64,000 bases of DNA from Planctomycetota bacterium (GTDB lineage Bacteria; Planctomycetota; Planctomycetia; Pirellulales; PLA5), in NCBI GenBank assembly GCA_003576845.1, contig QEVJ01000024.1, forward strand, positions 1-64,000, given 5' to 3'. A program made the position numbers and the translations under genes. The notes beneath the pieces were generated by a model. That model did no database searches. It saw only the letters and a program-made list of their open reading frames with translations, and had not been told where the DNA came from. Of the stretch, positions 9,565 through 20,247 are shown piece after piece (position 1 is the first letter of the stretch; every line of letters starts with the position of its first letter).

Positions 9565-10677
9565 ATGAACGATTGCCTCATTATCGGCGGCGGCGCGATC
9601 GGCCTTTCGATCGCTTACGAGCTGGCGCGGCGCGGGCGGCGCGTCGCCTTGATCGACCGTTCGGAGCTCGGACGCGAGGCGTCGTGGGCAGGCGCCGGTA
9701 TGCTCCCACCGGCGAATCCACGCACCGCGCGGACTGCCCACGACCAACTTCAGGCGCTTGGCGGCGAATTGCACGCCCGTTGGGCAGAAGAACTGCGCGC
9801 GCTGACCGGCATCGACGCGGGCTATCGCCGCTGCGGCGGAATCGAGCTGGCCCGAACGCAGCCCGACGCCGATGCGCTCTCCCGACAAGCGGCCGAGTGG
9901 CAAGCGCAGGCGATCGCTTGCGAACCTCTCGATGCAGCCGACCTCGCCCGGCTCGAACCGGCGCTGTGCCCCGCCGCCGACGCTCCAATCTTGGCAGCCT
10001 ATCGCCTTCGAGATCAGGCGCAGATTCGCAACCCGCGATATTTGAAGGCCCTCGTCGCCGCATGCCACCGCCTGGGCGTGGAAGTCCATGCGGGCGTCGA
10101 ATGTACCGCCCTCCAAATCAGCGGAAATCGCGTCGCCGGCGCGACGACCAACGACGGCACGCTGTTCGCCGCTTCCTATTGCATCGCGTCCGGTGCATGG
10201 AGCGGCGGGCTGCTGCGCCCATTTGGCGTGCGGGTTGGCGTGAAACCGGTTCGCGGACAGATCGTCTTGTTTCGCGCCGCCGCACCGCCGCTCAGCCATG
10301 TCGTGTGCGAAGGCGCTCGCTACCTTGTCCCACGCGACGACGGAAGGCTACTCGTCGGCTCGACGATGGAGGACGTCGGCTTCGATACCCGCAATACGAC
10401 CACTGCCGTGCAAGGATTGATTGATTTTGCGAAGTCGCTCGTGCCCAGTCTTGCCAATGCCACGGTTGAACGGACCTGGGCCGGCCTCCGCCCCGGCACG
10501 ACCGACGGTCTGCCGCTCATCGGACCTGTCCCCGGAATGACGAACGCCTTTTGCGCCGCGGGGCACTTGCGCGGCGGGCTGCTGCTCGCGCCGGCCACCG
10601 CCGTGGTCGTGGGCCAGATGATCTGCGGCGAAACGCCAACCATCGATGTCTCCGCAATGCGGCTCGATCGAGACTGA
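9565..10677 (+). CDS. thiO: Glycine oxidase-type FAD-dependent amine oxidase
   Basis: FAD-dependent oxidase that makes iminoglycine from glycine for the thiazole half of thiamine. Residues 3-33 hold the Rossmann FAD motif (CLIIGGGAIGLSIAYELARRG, then a conserved acidic residue in ALIDRSE). REASWAGAGMLPP is the second FAD/active-site signature typical of ThiO and DAO-family proteins. The C-terminus has ERTWAGLRPGTTDGLPLIGP, the family's third motif. Length (370 aa) matches. No other thiamine genes are visible next to it; D-amino-acid oxidase-like specificity is the alternative. Confidence 0.88.
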   Translation: MNDCLIIGGGAIGLSIAYELARRGRRVALIDRSELGREASWAGAGMLPPANPRTARTAHDQLQALGGELHARWAEELRALTGIDAGYRRCGGIELARTQPDADALSRQAAEWQAQAIACEPLDAADLARLEPALCPAADAPILAAYRLRDQAQIRNPRYLKALVAACHRLGVEVHAGVECTALQISGNRVAGATTNDGTLFAASYCIASGAWSGGLLRPFGVRVGVKPVRGQIVLFRAAAPPLSHVVCEGARYLVPRDDGRLLVGSTMEDVGFDTRNTTTAVQGLIDFAKSLVPSLANATVERTWAGLRPGTTDGLPLIGPVPGMTNAFCAAGHLRGGLLLAPATAVVVGQMICGETPTIDVSAMRLDRD

Positions 10678-10709
10678 CGGCAAGCCCCGTCGCCCAAAGG
10701 TATCATCAT

Positions 10710-10785
10710 CCGCCGAGACGCGGAGACGCGGCGGCCGTTTCGAGCGTTTCTCGCGGCGTTTCTCCGCGCCTCGGCGTCTCGGCGG
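10710..10785. repeat. Inverted repeat doublet (CCGCCGAGACGCGG family)
   Basis: CCGCCGAGACGCGGAGACGC (10710-10729) recurs in imperfect reverse complement at 10756-10785, which ends CGGCGTCTCGGCGG. It lies in the 242-nt gap between thiO and proB; the doublet layout resembles the other REP-like elements in this window, but without GTAG ends. Confidence 0.55.
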
Positions 10786-10919
10786 TTCGTTCTCACCATT
10801 GATTGCGGCCAATAGGGCATTTTGCGCTGAAAGCGCGCGATCCTTTTCGCCCCCTTGCGCTGTCGATATTCTTACGATCAACGCTCGTCACGCACCGCTC
10901 ATCACCCTGCACTTCCCGC

Positions 10920-12062
10920 ATGTCCGCTCTCCTTCGCCAGGAAGTCGCACTGCTCTCCGACACCGTCGTGGTCAAGGTCGGCACGCGCGTGCTCACCGAC
11001 GATGCCGGCCGGCTCTCTGAAGTGCGCATCGCGGCGCTGACGGGCGATCTGTGCAGCGTGGCCGAGAAACGCCGCGTCGTGCTGGTCAGCTCCGGCGCCG
11101 TGGCGGCGGGCATGGGACGCTTGGGACTCGACAAGCGGCCGACCGACCTTGCCCACCTCCAAGCCGTCGCCGCCGTCGGCCAATCGCGGCTCGTCGAAAC
11201 CTACGAACGTGCCCTCCGCACCCACGGCCGCCACGCCGCCCAAATCCTGCTCACGGCCGAAGACGTCAACGACCGCACGCGGTACCTCAACGTCCGTAAC
11301 ACGATCCTGACACTGCTCGAACTTCGCGCCCTGCCCATCATCAACGAGAACGACACCGTCAGCGTCTCGGAACTGCTCACCACGTTCGGCGACAACGACC
11401 ACCTCGCGGCGATCGTCTGCAACTTGATCCGCGCGCCGCTCCTCGTGATTTTGTCCGACGTCGCGGGCTTGTACGATGCCCATCCGTCAACACCGGGAGC
11501 GAAGATCATCGCGTCGGTGACGCGGATCGACGACGTGGCGTCCGCGGTGCAGGACGGCCCATCGCATCTGTCCAAGGGCGGGATGGCGAGCAAGCTCCGC
11601 GCTGCCCGACTCGTCACGGCGGCCGGCGGCAGCACGATCGTCGCCAGCGGCCGCGAGCCGAACGTGCTTTCTCGGCTCATGGCGGCCGAAGAACTCGGCA
11701 CGCTGTTCCTGGCCCAAGGCAAAACCGTCACGCCCTGGAAGCGCTGGATCGGCATGACCGTCCGCCCGCGCGGCAAGCTGCTGATCGACGCCGGCGCGCG
11801 AACGGCCGTCGAGAGAACGGGCCGCAGCCTGCTCGCCATCGGCGTGATCGCGGTCGAAGGCGATTTCGTCAAGGGCGACGCCGTCGCCATCTGCGGACCG
11901 GACGGCGCGGAATTCGCCCGCGGGCTGTCGAACTACGCTGCCGACGATGTCCGGCGAATCAAGGGCCTCCGATCGCAGCAAATCGCCGATGCCCTCGGCC
12001 ACTGTCCCTACGAAGAAGTCGTCCATCGCGACAACCTCGCCGTCGTCAGCGACGTCCGCTAA
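10920..12062 (+). CDS. proB: Glutamate 5-kinase with PUA domain
   Basis: First step of proline synthesis: glutamate + ATP to glutamyl 5-phosphate. The amino-acid kinase domain shows VVVKVGTRVLTDD (phosphate loop), VVLVSSGAVAAGMGRLG, and INENDTVSV with FGDNDHLAA (substrate and ATP site). The C-terminal ~80 residues (IDAGARTAVERTGRSLL to GLSNYAADDVRRIKG) form a PUA domain, as in E. coli ProB. I chose the ATG at 10920 (MSALLRQEV) because it gives the usual N-terminus; the frame is open 39 codons further upstream but crosses non-conserved sequence. No proA is adjacent. Confidence 0.94.
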   Translation: MSALLRQEVALLSDTVVVKVGTRVLTDDAGRLSEVRIAALTGDLCSVAEKRRVVLVSSGAVAAGMGRLGLDKRPTDLAHLQAVAAVGQSRLVETYERALRTHGRHAAQILLTAEDVNDRTRYLNVRNTILTLLELRALPIINENDTVSVSELLTTFGDNDHLAAIVCNLIRAPLLVILSDVAGLYDAHPSTPGAKIIASVTRIDDVASAVQDGPSHLSKGGMASKLRAARLVTAAGGSTIVASGREPNVLSRLMAAEELGTLFLAQGKTVTPWKRWIGMTVRPRGKLLIDAGARTAVERTGRSLLAIGVIAVEGDFVKGDAVAICGPDGAEFARGLSNYAADDVRRIKGLRSQQIADALGHCPYEEVVHRDNLAVVSDVR

Positions 12063-12217
12063 TGGAACCGAATTCGCGCTGTGGACCTCGCTCCGGCGAT
12101 GCGGTCGATTCGATTCTTCGCAACCGTTTAGTCGACTCAAGTACACCGCGGATTACCCAGCGCGGCCCCAGGCCGCACTGGGTTTGACCAAGCATTGCCC
12201 ATGCAGGGGACTCGCCG

Positions 12218-12697
12218 ATGAACGTGCGTATCTTCGCGATGTCGCCCGACGATCTTCCCGAGGCGCTCGAGCTTTGGCGGCGGACGGCGGGCATTGGCCT
12301 CAACGAATCGGATACGCTGCCCCGGCTCGCCAACTACTTGCAGCGGAATCCCGGGTTGAGCCGCGTCGCCCGCGCGGACACGAGCGGCGACGCACGTGCT
12401 GTTTTGATGGGCGCGGTGCTGTGCGGATACGATGGGCGGCGCGGTTATCTGCACCATCTGGCCGTGGACGAAAACTACCGCCGCCGCGGCATCGGCCGAG
12501 CGCTCGTGGCGGAATGCCTCGCCGCATTGGCGCGGCTCGATATCACGCGGTGCAACATTTTCCTGTTCTCGGACAACGCCGAAGGGGAGGCATTCTGGAT
12601 TTCCGGCGGCTGGCGGCGGCGGGGCGAATTATGCTTGTTACAGCGGGAAACGTTGCCCACGCTCGGCGATTCGACTAGGCTGGACGGTGCTTGTTAA
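12218..12697 (+). CDS. GNAT-family N-acetyltransferase
   Basis: A 159-aa single-domain GNAT. The acetyl-CoA pyrophosphate loop is in HLAVDENYRRRGIGRALVAEC (R/Q-x-x-G-x-G/A pattern RRRGIG). ARLDITRCNIFLFSDNAEGEAFWISGGW matches the family's C-terminal motif. Such proteins acetylate amines ranging from ribosomal N-termini to small molecules; this sequence does not reveal the substrate. It stands alone between proB and the PSCyt1 gene, followed directly by a repeat doublet. Confidence 0.85.
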   Translation: MNVRIFAMSPDDLPEALELWRRTAGIGLNESDTLPRLANYLQRNPGLSRVARADTSGDARAVLMGAVLCGYDGRRGYLHHLAVDENYRRRGIGRALVAECLAALARLDITRCNIFLFSDNAEGEAFWISGGWRRRGELCLLQRETLPTLGDSTRLDGAC

Positions 12698-12800
12698 GGG
12701 TGGCACGGGTGGCTCGTCCACCCGTGGGAAGTGCCGATGCACTCGCGCGTTGGCGGGTAAATCTGTCGTTTCGCACCGGAGGGCAAGCCACCCGTGCCGC
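12698..12800. repeat. Inverted repeat doublet (GGGTGGCACGGGTGGC family)
   Basis: The stop codon of the GNAT gene is followed at once by GGGTGGCACGGGTGGCTCG, itself part-palindromic with TCCACCCGTGG. Its reverse complement GCCACCCGTGCCGCC occurs at 12786-12800. It probably lies in the 3' UTR of the GNAT gene. Confidence 0.6.
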
Positions 12801-12857
12801 CGGTCGCTTCGCGCAGGCCCCCGCCTCGATACGTTCCTGTGACTCCGTCCTCGCCGG

Positions 12858-15800
12858 ATGCCTTCGATGAATGGCAAGCGAACTTGGCGTTTCGGCCCGC
12901 CCGTTGGCGGCGCCGCCGCGATTCTATTTGGTCTGCTCGCGTCGATGCCGCCCCTTGCGGCCAGCGACGAAGCACCGCAAACCGCGAAGGCCGACGACAA
13001 ACCGGCCAGCGTCGACTTCGCCAAGCAGATTCAGCCGTTGCTCGCCGCCAAGTGTTACGAGTGCCACGGCGAGAAGAAGCAAGAAGGCGGCTTGCGGCTC
13101 GATGTCCGATCCGCGGCGATGCGGGGCGGCGAGCTTGGCCCGGCGATCGTGCCCGAAAAGGCGGCCGAGAGCCTGCTCATCAAGGCGGTGACCGGCACGA
13201 GCGACGACATCACGCAGATGCCGGCGGAAGGCGACGCGTTGTCGGCCGAAGAGATCAAGCTCTTGCGCGATTGGATCGACCAGGGAGCGACCTGGCCGGA
13301 AACGGAGAGCGCGGCAAAGAAGGACAATCGCGACCATTGGGCGTTCAAAGCGCCGGCGCGGCCGAACGTGCCGGAAGTGAAGCGCCGCGACTGGGCGCGG
13401 AACGACATCGACCGGTTCGTGCTAGAGCGGCTCGAAAAAGAAGGACTTGCGCCCGCGCCGGAAGCGGACAAGGCCACGCTGCTGCGGCGATTGAGCTTGG
13501 ACTTGATTGGCCTGCCGCCGACGATCGCCGAACTCGATGCGTTTCTCGCCGACACGAGCGCCGACGCCTACGAGAAACAAGTCGAGCGGTTGCTCAAGTC
13601 GCCGCATTACGGCGAGCGGTGGGGCCGGCATTGGCTCGACGCCGCTCGCTATGCCGACAGCGACGGATTCGAGAAGGACAAGTCGCGGTTCGTCTGGTTC
13701 TATCGCGATTGGGTCATAAACGCCTTCAACAAGGACATGCCTTATGACCAGTTCATCGTCGAGCAGCTCGCCGGCGAACAATTGCCCAATGCCACGCAAG
13801 ACCAGCGCGTCGCCACGGGCTTTCTGCGGAATTCGATGATCAACGAAGAAGGCGGCATCGATCCCGAGCAGTTTCGCATGGAGGCGATGTTCGACCGCAT
13901 GGACTGCATCGGCAAGAGCATCCTCGGGCTGACGATTCAATGCTGCCAGTGCCATTCGCACAAGTTCGACCCGATCACGCAGGAAGAGTATTACCGCGTG
14001 TTCGCGTTCTTGAACAACGACCACGAGTCGCAACCGGTCGTGTTTACGAGCGAAGAGCTGATGCAGCGCGACCGGCTTGCGCGGCAGATCGGCCAAATCG
14101 AACAAAGCCTAGTCGCCGCCAAGCAGGTCGCCTGGGAAACGCTCGCGCCGGCCGAGTACGCCGAAGTCGGCGGCGGGGCCAAGCTCAAGCTGATGGACGA
14201 CCAGTCGATGCTCTGCGGCGGATATGCGCCGACGAAGTGCACCTATCGCGTCTCCGGCCCGACGAAGCTCAAGCGCGTCACGGCGGTGCGGCTCGAACTG
14301 CTCAACGACCCGAACTTGCCCTGCAGCGGTCCGGGACGGTCGTTCAAGGGCACGTGCGCGCTGACGGAGCTGCGCGTCGAAAGTGCTCCGACAGACAAGC
14401 AAGATGAGCGCAAAGGAGTGAAGATTGCGAAAACCTTCGCGGATTTTTCGCAGGCCGAGTCGCCGCTCGAACCGAACTTCGACGATCGTTCCGGCAAGAA
14501 GCGGATCGTCGGCCCGGTGAGTTTTGCGGTCGACGGCAAGGACGAAACGGCGTGGGCAATCGACGCCGGGCCGGGTCGCCGCAACCAGCCGCGCGAAGCC
14601 GTGTTCGTGTTCGAGAAACCGGTCGAATTCGACGCCGGCGTGGCGATTACCGTGCATCTGGCCCAAAATCACGGCGGCTGGAACAGCGACGATCATCAGA
14701 ACAACCTGCTGGGGCGGTTTCGCGTGTCGGTAACGGCGGCCGACGTGAACGGCGATCCCACGCTTACGCCGCGGATGCGCGAAATCTTCGCCGTGCCGCC
14801 CGAAAAGCGTTCGCCGGCACAAGTCGACGCGCTATTCGGCTATTTCCGCGCGACCGTCGCCGACTGGAAAGCCGAGAACGACAAGATCGAGTCGCTCTGG
14901 TCGCAGTGGCCCGCCGGGCAAACGACGTTCACGTTCGCCGCTCGCGAAACGCCGCGTGAGACGAGCGTCCTGCGGCGCGGCGACTTCTTGAAACCGGTCA
15001 AACCGGTCACGGCCGGCGTGCCCGCGATTTTGCATCCGCTTCCCGCCGATGCGCCGCCGACGCGGCTGACGTTTGCCCGTTGGCTGGTCGATCGCCAGAG
15101 TCCCACGACGGCCCGCGTGTTCGTCAACCGGATGTGGCAAAGCTATTTCGCCACGGGGATCGTAGCGACGAGCGAGGATTTCGGCGTGCAGAGCGAGCCG
15201 CCGTCGCATCCCGAATTGCTCGATTGGCTCGCCGTCGAATTCATGGACCGCGGTTGGCGTATCAAGGACGTGCACCGAATGATCGTGAACTCCGCGACAT
15301 ATCGGCAATCGTCGCGGGTGACGCCGGAGTTACTCGAACGCGATCCGGCGAATCGGCTGCTCGCTCGCGGCTCGCGGCTGCGGGTCGAGGGCGAGATCGT
15401 TCGCGACATTGCGCTCTCGACGAGCGGGCTATTGAATCCGAAGATGGGTGGGCCGAGTGTGTTCGCCCCGGCGCCGGAGTTTTTGTTCCAGCCGCCGGCG
15501 AGCTACGCGCCGTTTCCCTGGAACACGGCGACGGGAGCGGAGCGGTATCGCCGGGCCGTCTATACGTTCCGCCGCCGCTCGACGCCCTATCCGGCGCTCA
15601 CCAATTTCGACGTTCCCAACGCCGATTTCTCGTGCGTCCGTCGCTCGCGGTCGAACACGCCGCTTCAGGCGCTCACCACGCTCAACGAGGAAGTGTTCGT
15701 CGATTGTGCCCGGGCCCTCGCGGGACGCGTTCTGCGCGAAGGCGGCCGCACGGACGAAGAGCGGATCCGGTACGCGTTCCGGTTGGTCGTGAGCCGCGAG

Positions 15801-16013
15801 CCGGCGGCGAAGGAAGCCGAAGTCGTCATGAAGCTGCTCGCAAAGCAACGCCAGCGGATTGCGGATGGTTGGGTGAACCCGTGGGAAGTGGCAACGGGCG
15901 CCGCCGCCAAACCGGAGAACCTGCCCACGGGCGCCACGCCGGCCGATCTCGCGGCATATACCGTAGCGGCCCGGGCGATGTTGAATCTGGATGAGACGAT
16001 TACGCGGGAATGA
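12858..16013 (+). CDS. PSCyt1-DUF1549-DUF1553 secreted cytochrome-like protein
   Basis: A 1051-aa exported protein with a signal peptide (about residues 16-36). A planctomycete cytochrome C domain follows, with one haem site CYECH in KQIQPLLAAKCYECHGEKK. Next is DUF1549, recognisable by RRLSLDLIGLPPT, YGERWGRHWLDAARYADSDG and QCCQCHSHKFDPITQEEYY (a second CxxCH-like motif). DUF1553 closes it, with FARWLVDRQSPTTARVFVNR and VRRSRSNTPLQALTTLNEEV. The enzyme activity of this family is unknown; members are highly duplicated in planctomycetes and usually paired with a DUF1501 gene. Here the DUF1501 partner follows only after two inserted genes. The start ATG at 12858 precedes the signal peptide directly. 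Confidence 0.93.
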   Translation: MPSMNGKRTWRFGPPVGGAAAILFGLLASMPPLAASDEAPQTAKADDKPASVDFAKQIQPLLAAKCYECHGEKKQEGGLRLDVRSAAMRGGELGPAIVPEKAAESLLIKAVTGTSDDITQMPAEGDALSAEEIKLLRDWIDQGATWPETESAAKKDNRDHWAFKAPARPNVPEVKRRDWARNDIDRFVLERLEKEGLAPAPEADKATLLRRLSLDLIGLPPTIAELDAFLADTSADAYEKQVERLLKSPHYGERWGRHWLDAARYADSDGFEKDKSRFVWFYRDWVINAFNKDMPYDQFIVEQLAGEQLPNATQDQRVATGFLRNSMINEEGGIDPEQFRMEAMFDRMDCIGKSILGLTIQCCQCHSHKFDPITQEEYYRVFAFLNNDHESQPVVFTSEELMQRDRLARQIGQIEQSLVAAKQVAWETLAPAEYAEVGGGAKLKLMDDQSMLCGGYAPTKCTYRVSGPTKLKRVTAVRLELLNDPNLPCSGPGRSFKGTCALTELRVESAPTDKQDERKGVKIAKTFADFSQAESPLEPNFDDRSGKKRIVGPVSFAVDGKDETAWAIDAGPGRRNQPREAVFVFEKPVEFDAGVAITVHLAQNHGGWNSDDHQNNLLGRFRVSVTAADVNGDPTLTPRMREIFAVPPEKRSPAQVDALFGYFRATVADWKAENDKIESLWSQWPAGQTTFTFAARETPRETSVLRRGDFLKPVKPVTAGVPAILHPLPADAPPTRLTFARWLVDRQSPTTARVFVNRMWQSYFATGIVATSEDFGVQSEPPSHPELLDWLAVEFMDRGWRIKDVHRMIVNSATYRQSSRVTPELLERDPANRLLARGSRLRVEGEIVRDIALSTSGLLNPKMGGPSVFAPAPEFLFQPPASYAPFPWNTATGAERYRRAVYTFRRRSTPYPALTNFDVPNADFSCVRRSRSNTPLQALTTLNEEVFVDCARALAGRVLREGGRTDEERIRYAFRLVVSREPAAKEAEVVMKLLAKQRQRIADGWVNPWEVATGAAAKPENLPTGATPADLAAYTVAARAMLNLDETITRE

Positions 16014-16017
16014 CGCT

Positions 16018-16941
16018 GTGGCGATTGGATTTAAGGAGACATCGGAATTCTTCGAATCGCTCGTGCATCGCCTGCGGGAGCGGGGTGTCACATGCGCGAT
16101 CACGAGCGGCATGGCCTGTGTGGCGTTGGGCCTGGCGACGCAAACGAAAGACTGTGATGTGCTTTGCGATCCCAGTTCTGCGAGAACGTTTCTAAAGGTG
16201 CTTTGCGGTTCGACGTTTCAAGGCGTACATTGCGCTTATCGCGGGCGCACCACTCCGCCATGCGACGCGCGATGGTTGCGCGGCGGCTGGACAAGTCACT
16301 TCGAATGGAGCACTCCCAACGGAAAACTTCAGCTCGATGCTTTTGGGGTCCCCCCTCGTGGCAGTCAATCGTGGCAAAAGACGGTTGCGGGCGACTATGT
16401 CGGAATGGCATCGCTAGCAGAAATGAAGCAAACAGACCGCGACAAAGACTGGCCGTTCGTTACGGGAATCGGCGCGAAGATGATCGAGGCGGGAGACGCT
16501 CGCGGATGGTTGTACCTATTCGATTCCGAGTTGATTCGGCGTCTTGCCTCACGGTTTCCTTTGCCTGAGACAATTGTGCGACAGCGCCCAGTACTTTCGT
16601 TGATTTCCGCAAATCGAGACCTTTTTTTTGATGCCCTGCTCGCGGAACGAGAATTCTGGCAGGAACTGAACCGCGAGCGACTATCGGTCTATTCCGCGGC
16701 TCGGCGGCCTTTTGTTCGCGAACTTCGCAAGCTTAGGCCGTCTGGCGCGATGGACGTAATGGCCGATCATAGGTTGCGTGTCGCCTGCGCACGGGATCAC
16801 CTGCCGCAGCGCCCAATCCGCGATTTTGGAGTGGAGCGTATAATTGAGGACGCTCGGAAAAACGTCGCACGAAGGTATCATCCGGAGTTACTCCAGTGGC
16901 TGCCAAACGTAAGACCGGCATTCGGCGAACTAAGCAACTGA
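16018..16941 (+). CDS. Nucleotidyltransferase-like protein, MNT/AbiEii type
   Basis: The frame opens 5 nt after the PSCyt1 stop with a GTG at 16018 (an ATG at 15991 would overlap that gene by 23 nt). About 307 residues. The N-terminal CAITSGMACVALGLATQTKDCDVLCD resembles the core of minimal nucleotidyltransferases, where a G-[GS] turn is followed by a D-x-D metal pair, as in AbiEii/DUF6036-type proteins. The C-terminal half is not recognised. Codon use looks less GC-rich than the flanking genes, hinting at acquisition. Role unknown; such domains occur in toxin-antitoxin modules, and a small ORF overlaps its end, but that ORF is not a recognisable partner. Confidence 0.6.
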   Translation: MAIGFKETSEFFESLVHRLRERGVTCAITSGMACVALGLATQTKDCDVLCDPSSARTFLKVLCGSTFQGVHCAYRGRTTPPCDARWLRGGWTSHFEWSTPNGKLQLDAFGVPPRGSQSWQKTVAGDYVGMASLAEMKQTDRDKDWPFVTGIGAKMIEAGDARGWLYLFDSELIRRLASRFPLPETIVRQRPVLSLISANRDLFFDALLAEREFWQELNRERLSVYSAARRPFVRELRKLRPSGAMDVMADHRLRVACARDHLPQRPIRDFGVERIIEDARKNVARRYHPELLQWLPNVRPAFGELSN

Positions 16942-17155
16942 CGCAAGCGAAGTCAACCGGTGTGCCGCGGTCCGAAGCCGACCGTGCGTTCGTGCGCCGT
17001 GTGCTGAATGAGTTTCTGGAGCGCGAACTCGGAGAGGAAATGGCGCGTGTGTGTCGATTGCCGCACAAGGAGCGTTTCGAGTACATCGATGATATGATCG
17101 ATTACGCAGAAAGTAAGGGCGCGAAGTTCGACAGGCCGGCGACGGGAGTTACGAT

Positions 17156-17159
<4 letters not shown>
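16896..17159 (+). CDS. Small protein of unknown function (87 aa)
   Basis: A short basic-then-acidic ORF that overlaps the end of the nucleotidyltransferase-like gene by 46 nt and the start of the DUF1501 gene by 4 nt (ATGA). The translational coupling at both ends argues that it is real. The N-terminus is Lys/Arg-rich ([13 protein letters not shown]); the rest is predicted helical ([20 protein letters not shown]). I recognise no domain. Confidence 0.6.
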
Positions 17160-18586
<1,427 letters not shown>

Positions 18587-18615
18587 GCTTTCCCGTGATT
18601 TGCTCGGTCGGTTTT

Positions 18616-18646
18616 GGTGGTCCTCACTTCATTCGACCCACCCTAC
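18616..18646. repeat. GTAG-type REP half (GTAGGGTGGGTC family)
   Basis: GGTGGTCCTCACTTCATTCG followed by ACCCACCCTAC is palindromic: GTAGGGTGGGT on the other strand pairs with its own 3' part. It lies 30 nt after the DUF1501 stop and may serve as part of its 3' UTR. Sister copies are at 19096-19125 and 23712-23793. Confidence 0.65.
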
Positions 18647-18724
18647 GGGGAAATCACGTCCCCTGGCTTAATTTTGTGCCTGCGGAGCGACGTGGGATTT
18701 GGTAGAATGAGGGGCGAAGGACGG

Positions 18725-18944
18725 GAATTAATCCGCACAACCCCGTGTTTTTCTAAGGATGGCTGCGGATTAATTCTGGGCTGCGCAAAACTCCGAATTG
18801 ACTTGGCCGCTTCGTTATCTCGTTTTTGTTCCAGGCTGCATGGAAACGCGGTTTTTTTCGGCATTGTTTGCGCGTTGGCTGAGCCGAGCGGAACAAAATG
18901 GGGACAACGAAAACCGTAGATAGTCCGAGTTTTGCGCGGCCCAG
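18725..18944. mobile_element. Candidate miniature inverted-repeat element
   Basis: Two nested inverted repeats: GAATTAATCCGCA (18725-18737) with its perfect complement at 18764-18776, and a 20-nt arm at 18776-18795 (CTGGGCTGCGCAAAACTCCG) with its complement at 18925-18944, 2 mismatches. The A/T-rich interior has no ORF. Could be a MITE or a structured transcript; no target-site duplication was identified. Confidence 0.4.
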
Positions 18945-19095
18945 ATTATTTCGCTCCTGAGAGGGGTTCGATTGACGCGGACTTTCGGCACGGCTGAAAT
19001 TGGTTGTGCGCTCGCCGGTCAATTGGAGTCGGGGCAGTAGTGGGTGCATGCGGATCGAGCGGCGCCGGCACTTCCGGGCATGAGCGTCGATCCTT

Positions 19096-19125
19096 GGTGG
19101 GCCTCATTTCGTTCGACCCACCCTT
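19096..19125. repeat. GTAG-type REP half (GTAGGGTGGGTC family)
   Basis: GGTGGGCCTCATTTCGTTCG followed by ACCCACCCTTC, the same palindrome as at 18616 in better-preserved form. It lies about 55 nt upstream of the PSP1 gene. Confidence 0.65.
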
Positions 19126-19179
19126 CGGTTTCCGTTCGGGCATCCGTGTTTCGTTCGTTCGTCAAACGCTGTCGGCATT

Positions 19180-20217
19180 ATGCCCAAGTACGTCGTTCGC
19201 CACGGATCGATGCGCACGCTGGGCATTTTCGCCCCGCGCGGCAACGAGGCGTTCGTTCGCGGGACGCGGGTGATTGCCCGGACGACCCGCGGGCTGGAGA
19301 CGGGCGAGGTGCTGTGCGAGGCTACGCCGGAAGCGATCGAGCAGCTTCAAGACCCGGACAACGGACAAATCCTGCGGTCGATGAGCGCGGACGACGAGAA
19401 GGAATTCTTCCGCATCGCCGGACGGCGGCAAGCGGATTACGACCTGTGCGACGCACAAATTCGGCAATCCGGCTTGCCCATGAAGCTGATCGACGTTGAG
19501 CGGATTTTCGGGGGCGAGCGGATCATCGTATTCTATTTGGCGGAGAATCGGGTCGACTTCCGCGACCTGGTCAAATCGCTCGCCGGCGAGTTTCAGACGC
19601 GGATCGAGATGCGGCAGATCGGCGTTCGCGACGAGGCGAAGCTGCTGGCCGATTATGGCGATTGCGGCAAGCCGGTGTGCTGCAACACGCATCTTTCGGA
19701 GATGCCGCCGGTGTCGATGAAGATGGCCAAGCTGCAAAAGGCCACGCTCGACCCGAACAAGATCAGCGGGCGGTGCGGGCGGCTCAAGTGCTGCCTGCGG
19801 TACGAATACGACACGTACGAAGAGTATCAGCAGCAATTGCCGCCGATCGGCGCCGACGTGGTGACGAGCAAGGGTCGGGCGCGGGTATTGGCGCATGAAA
19901 TTCTCGCCCGGCAGGTGCTGGTGAGCATGGAAGACAACCGGCGGATCTTGATCGACGCCGCGGAGGTGCTGACGGTGCTGCCGCGGGCCGGTCGCGGTGG
20001 TCGCAGCGAGGGCGAAGGCACTCAATCGGAGCGGGAGCCGCGCTCGCAAGGGCGACCGCGTGGACGCGAGCGCGATTCGCGGCGAGAAAGCGGCGGCGAG
20101 GCAAACGCGGGTCAAACGGGCAACGAGCCAGACCAAAACGATCCAGAGATCGGCGGCGAGTCTGGCGACGATCCGCTCGACGCCGGTGACGCCGCACGCG
20201 GCCCGCGCGAAGCGTAA
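19180..20217 (+). CDS. PSP1 domain protein, RicT/YaaT family
   Basis: A 345-aa PSP1-domain protein. VIARTTRGLETGEVL and MKLIDVERIFGGERIIVFYLAENRVDFRDLV are the domain signature. The conserved Cys cluster is seen at DYGDCGKPVCCNTHL and SGRCGRLKCCLRYEYDTYEEY. In Bacillus the homologue (RicT) forms an Fe-S-containing complex affecting mRNA processing and sporulation; the planctomycete role is unknown. The last ~85 residues are a low-complexity Arg/Glu/Gly tail, absent in Bacillus. The next gene starts 30 nt downstream on the same strand, so a two-gene operon is likely. Confidence 0.9.
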   Translation: MPKYVVRHGSMRTLGIFAPRGNEAFVRGTRVIARTTRGLETGEVLCEATPEAIEQLQDPDNGQILRSMSADDEKEFFRIAGRRQADYDLCDAQIRQSGLPMKLIDVERIFGGERIIVFYLAENRVDFRDLVKSLAGEFQTRIEMRQIGVRDEAKLLADYGDCGKPVCCNTHLSEMPPVSMKMAKLQKATLDPNKISGRCGRLKCCLRYEYDTYEEYQQQLPPIGADVVTSKGRARVLAHEILARQVLVSMEDNRRILIDAAEVLTVLPRAGRGGRSEGEGTQSEREPRSQGRPRGRERDSRRESGGEANAGQTGNEPDQNDPEIGGESGDDPLDAGDAARGPREA

Positions 20218-20247
20218 TCTCTGCCAATTGCACCGGTGTTGACTGCC

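Larger units (their letters stand above)
18587..19179. other. 593-nt gene-free region with several inverted repeats
   Basis: No credible ORF. It contains a GTAG-type REP half at 18616-18646, a larger two-part inverted repeat at 18725-18944, and a second REP half at 19096-19125. The PSP1 gene follows at 19180. Confidence 0.6.
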
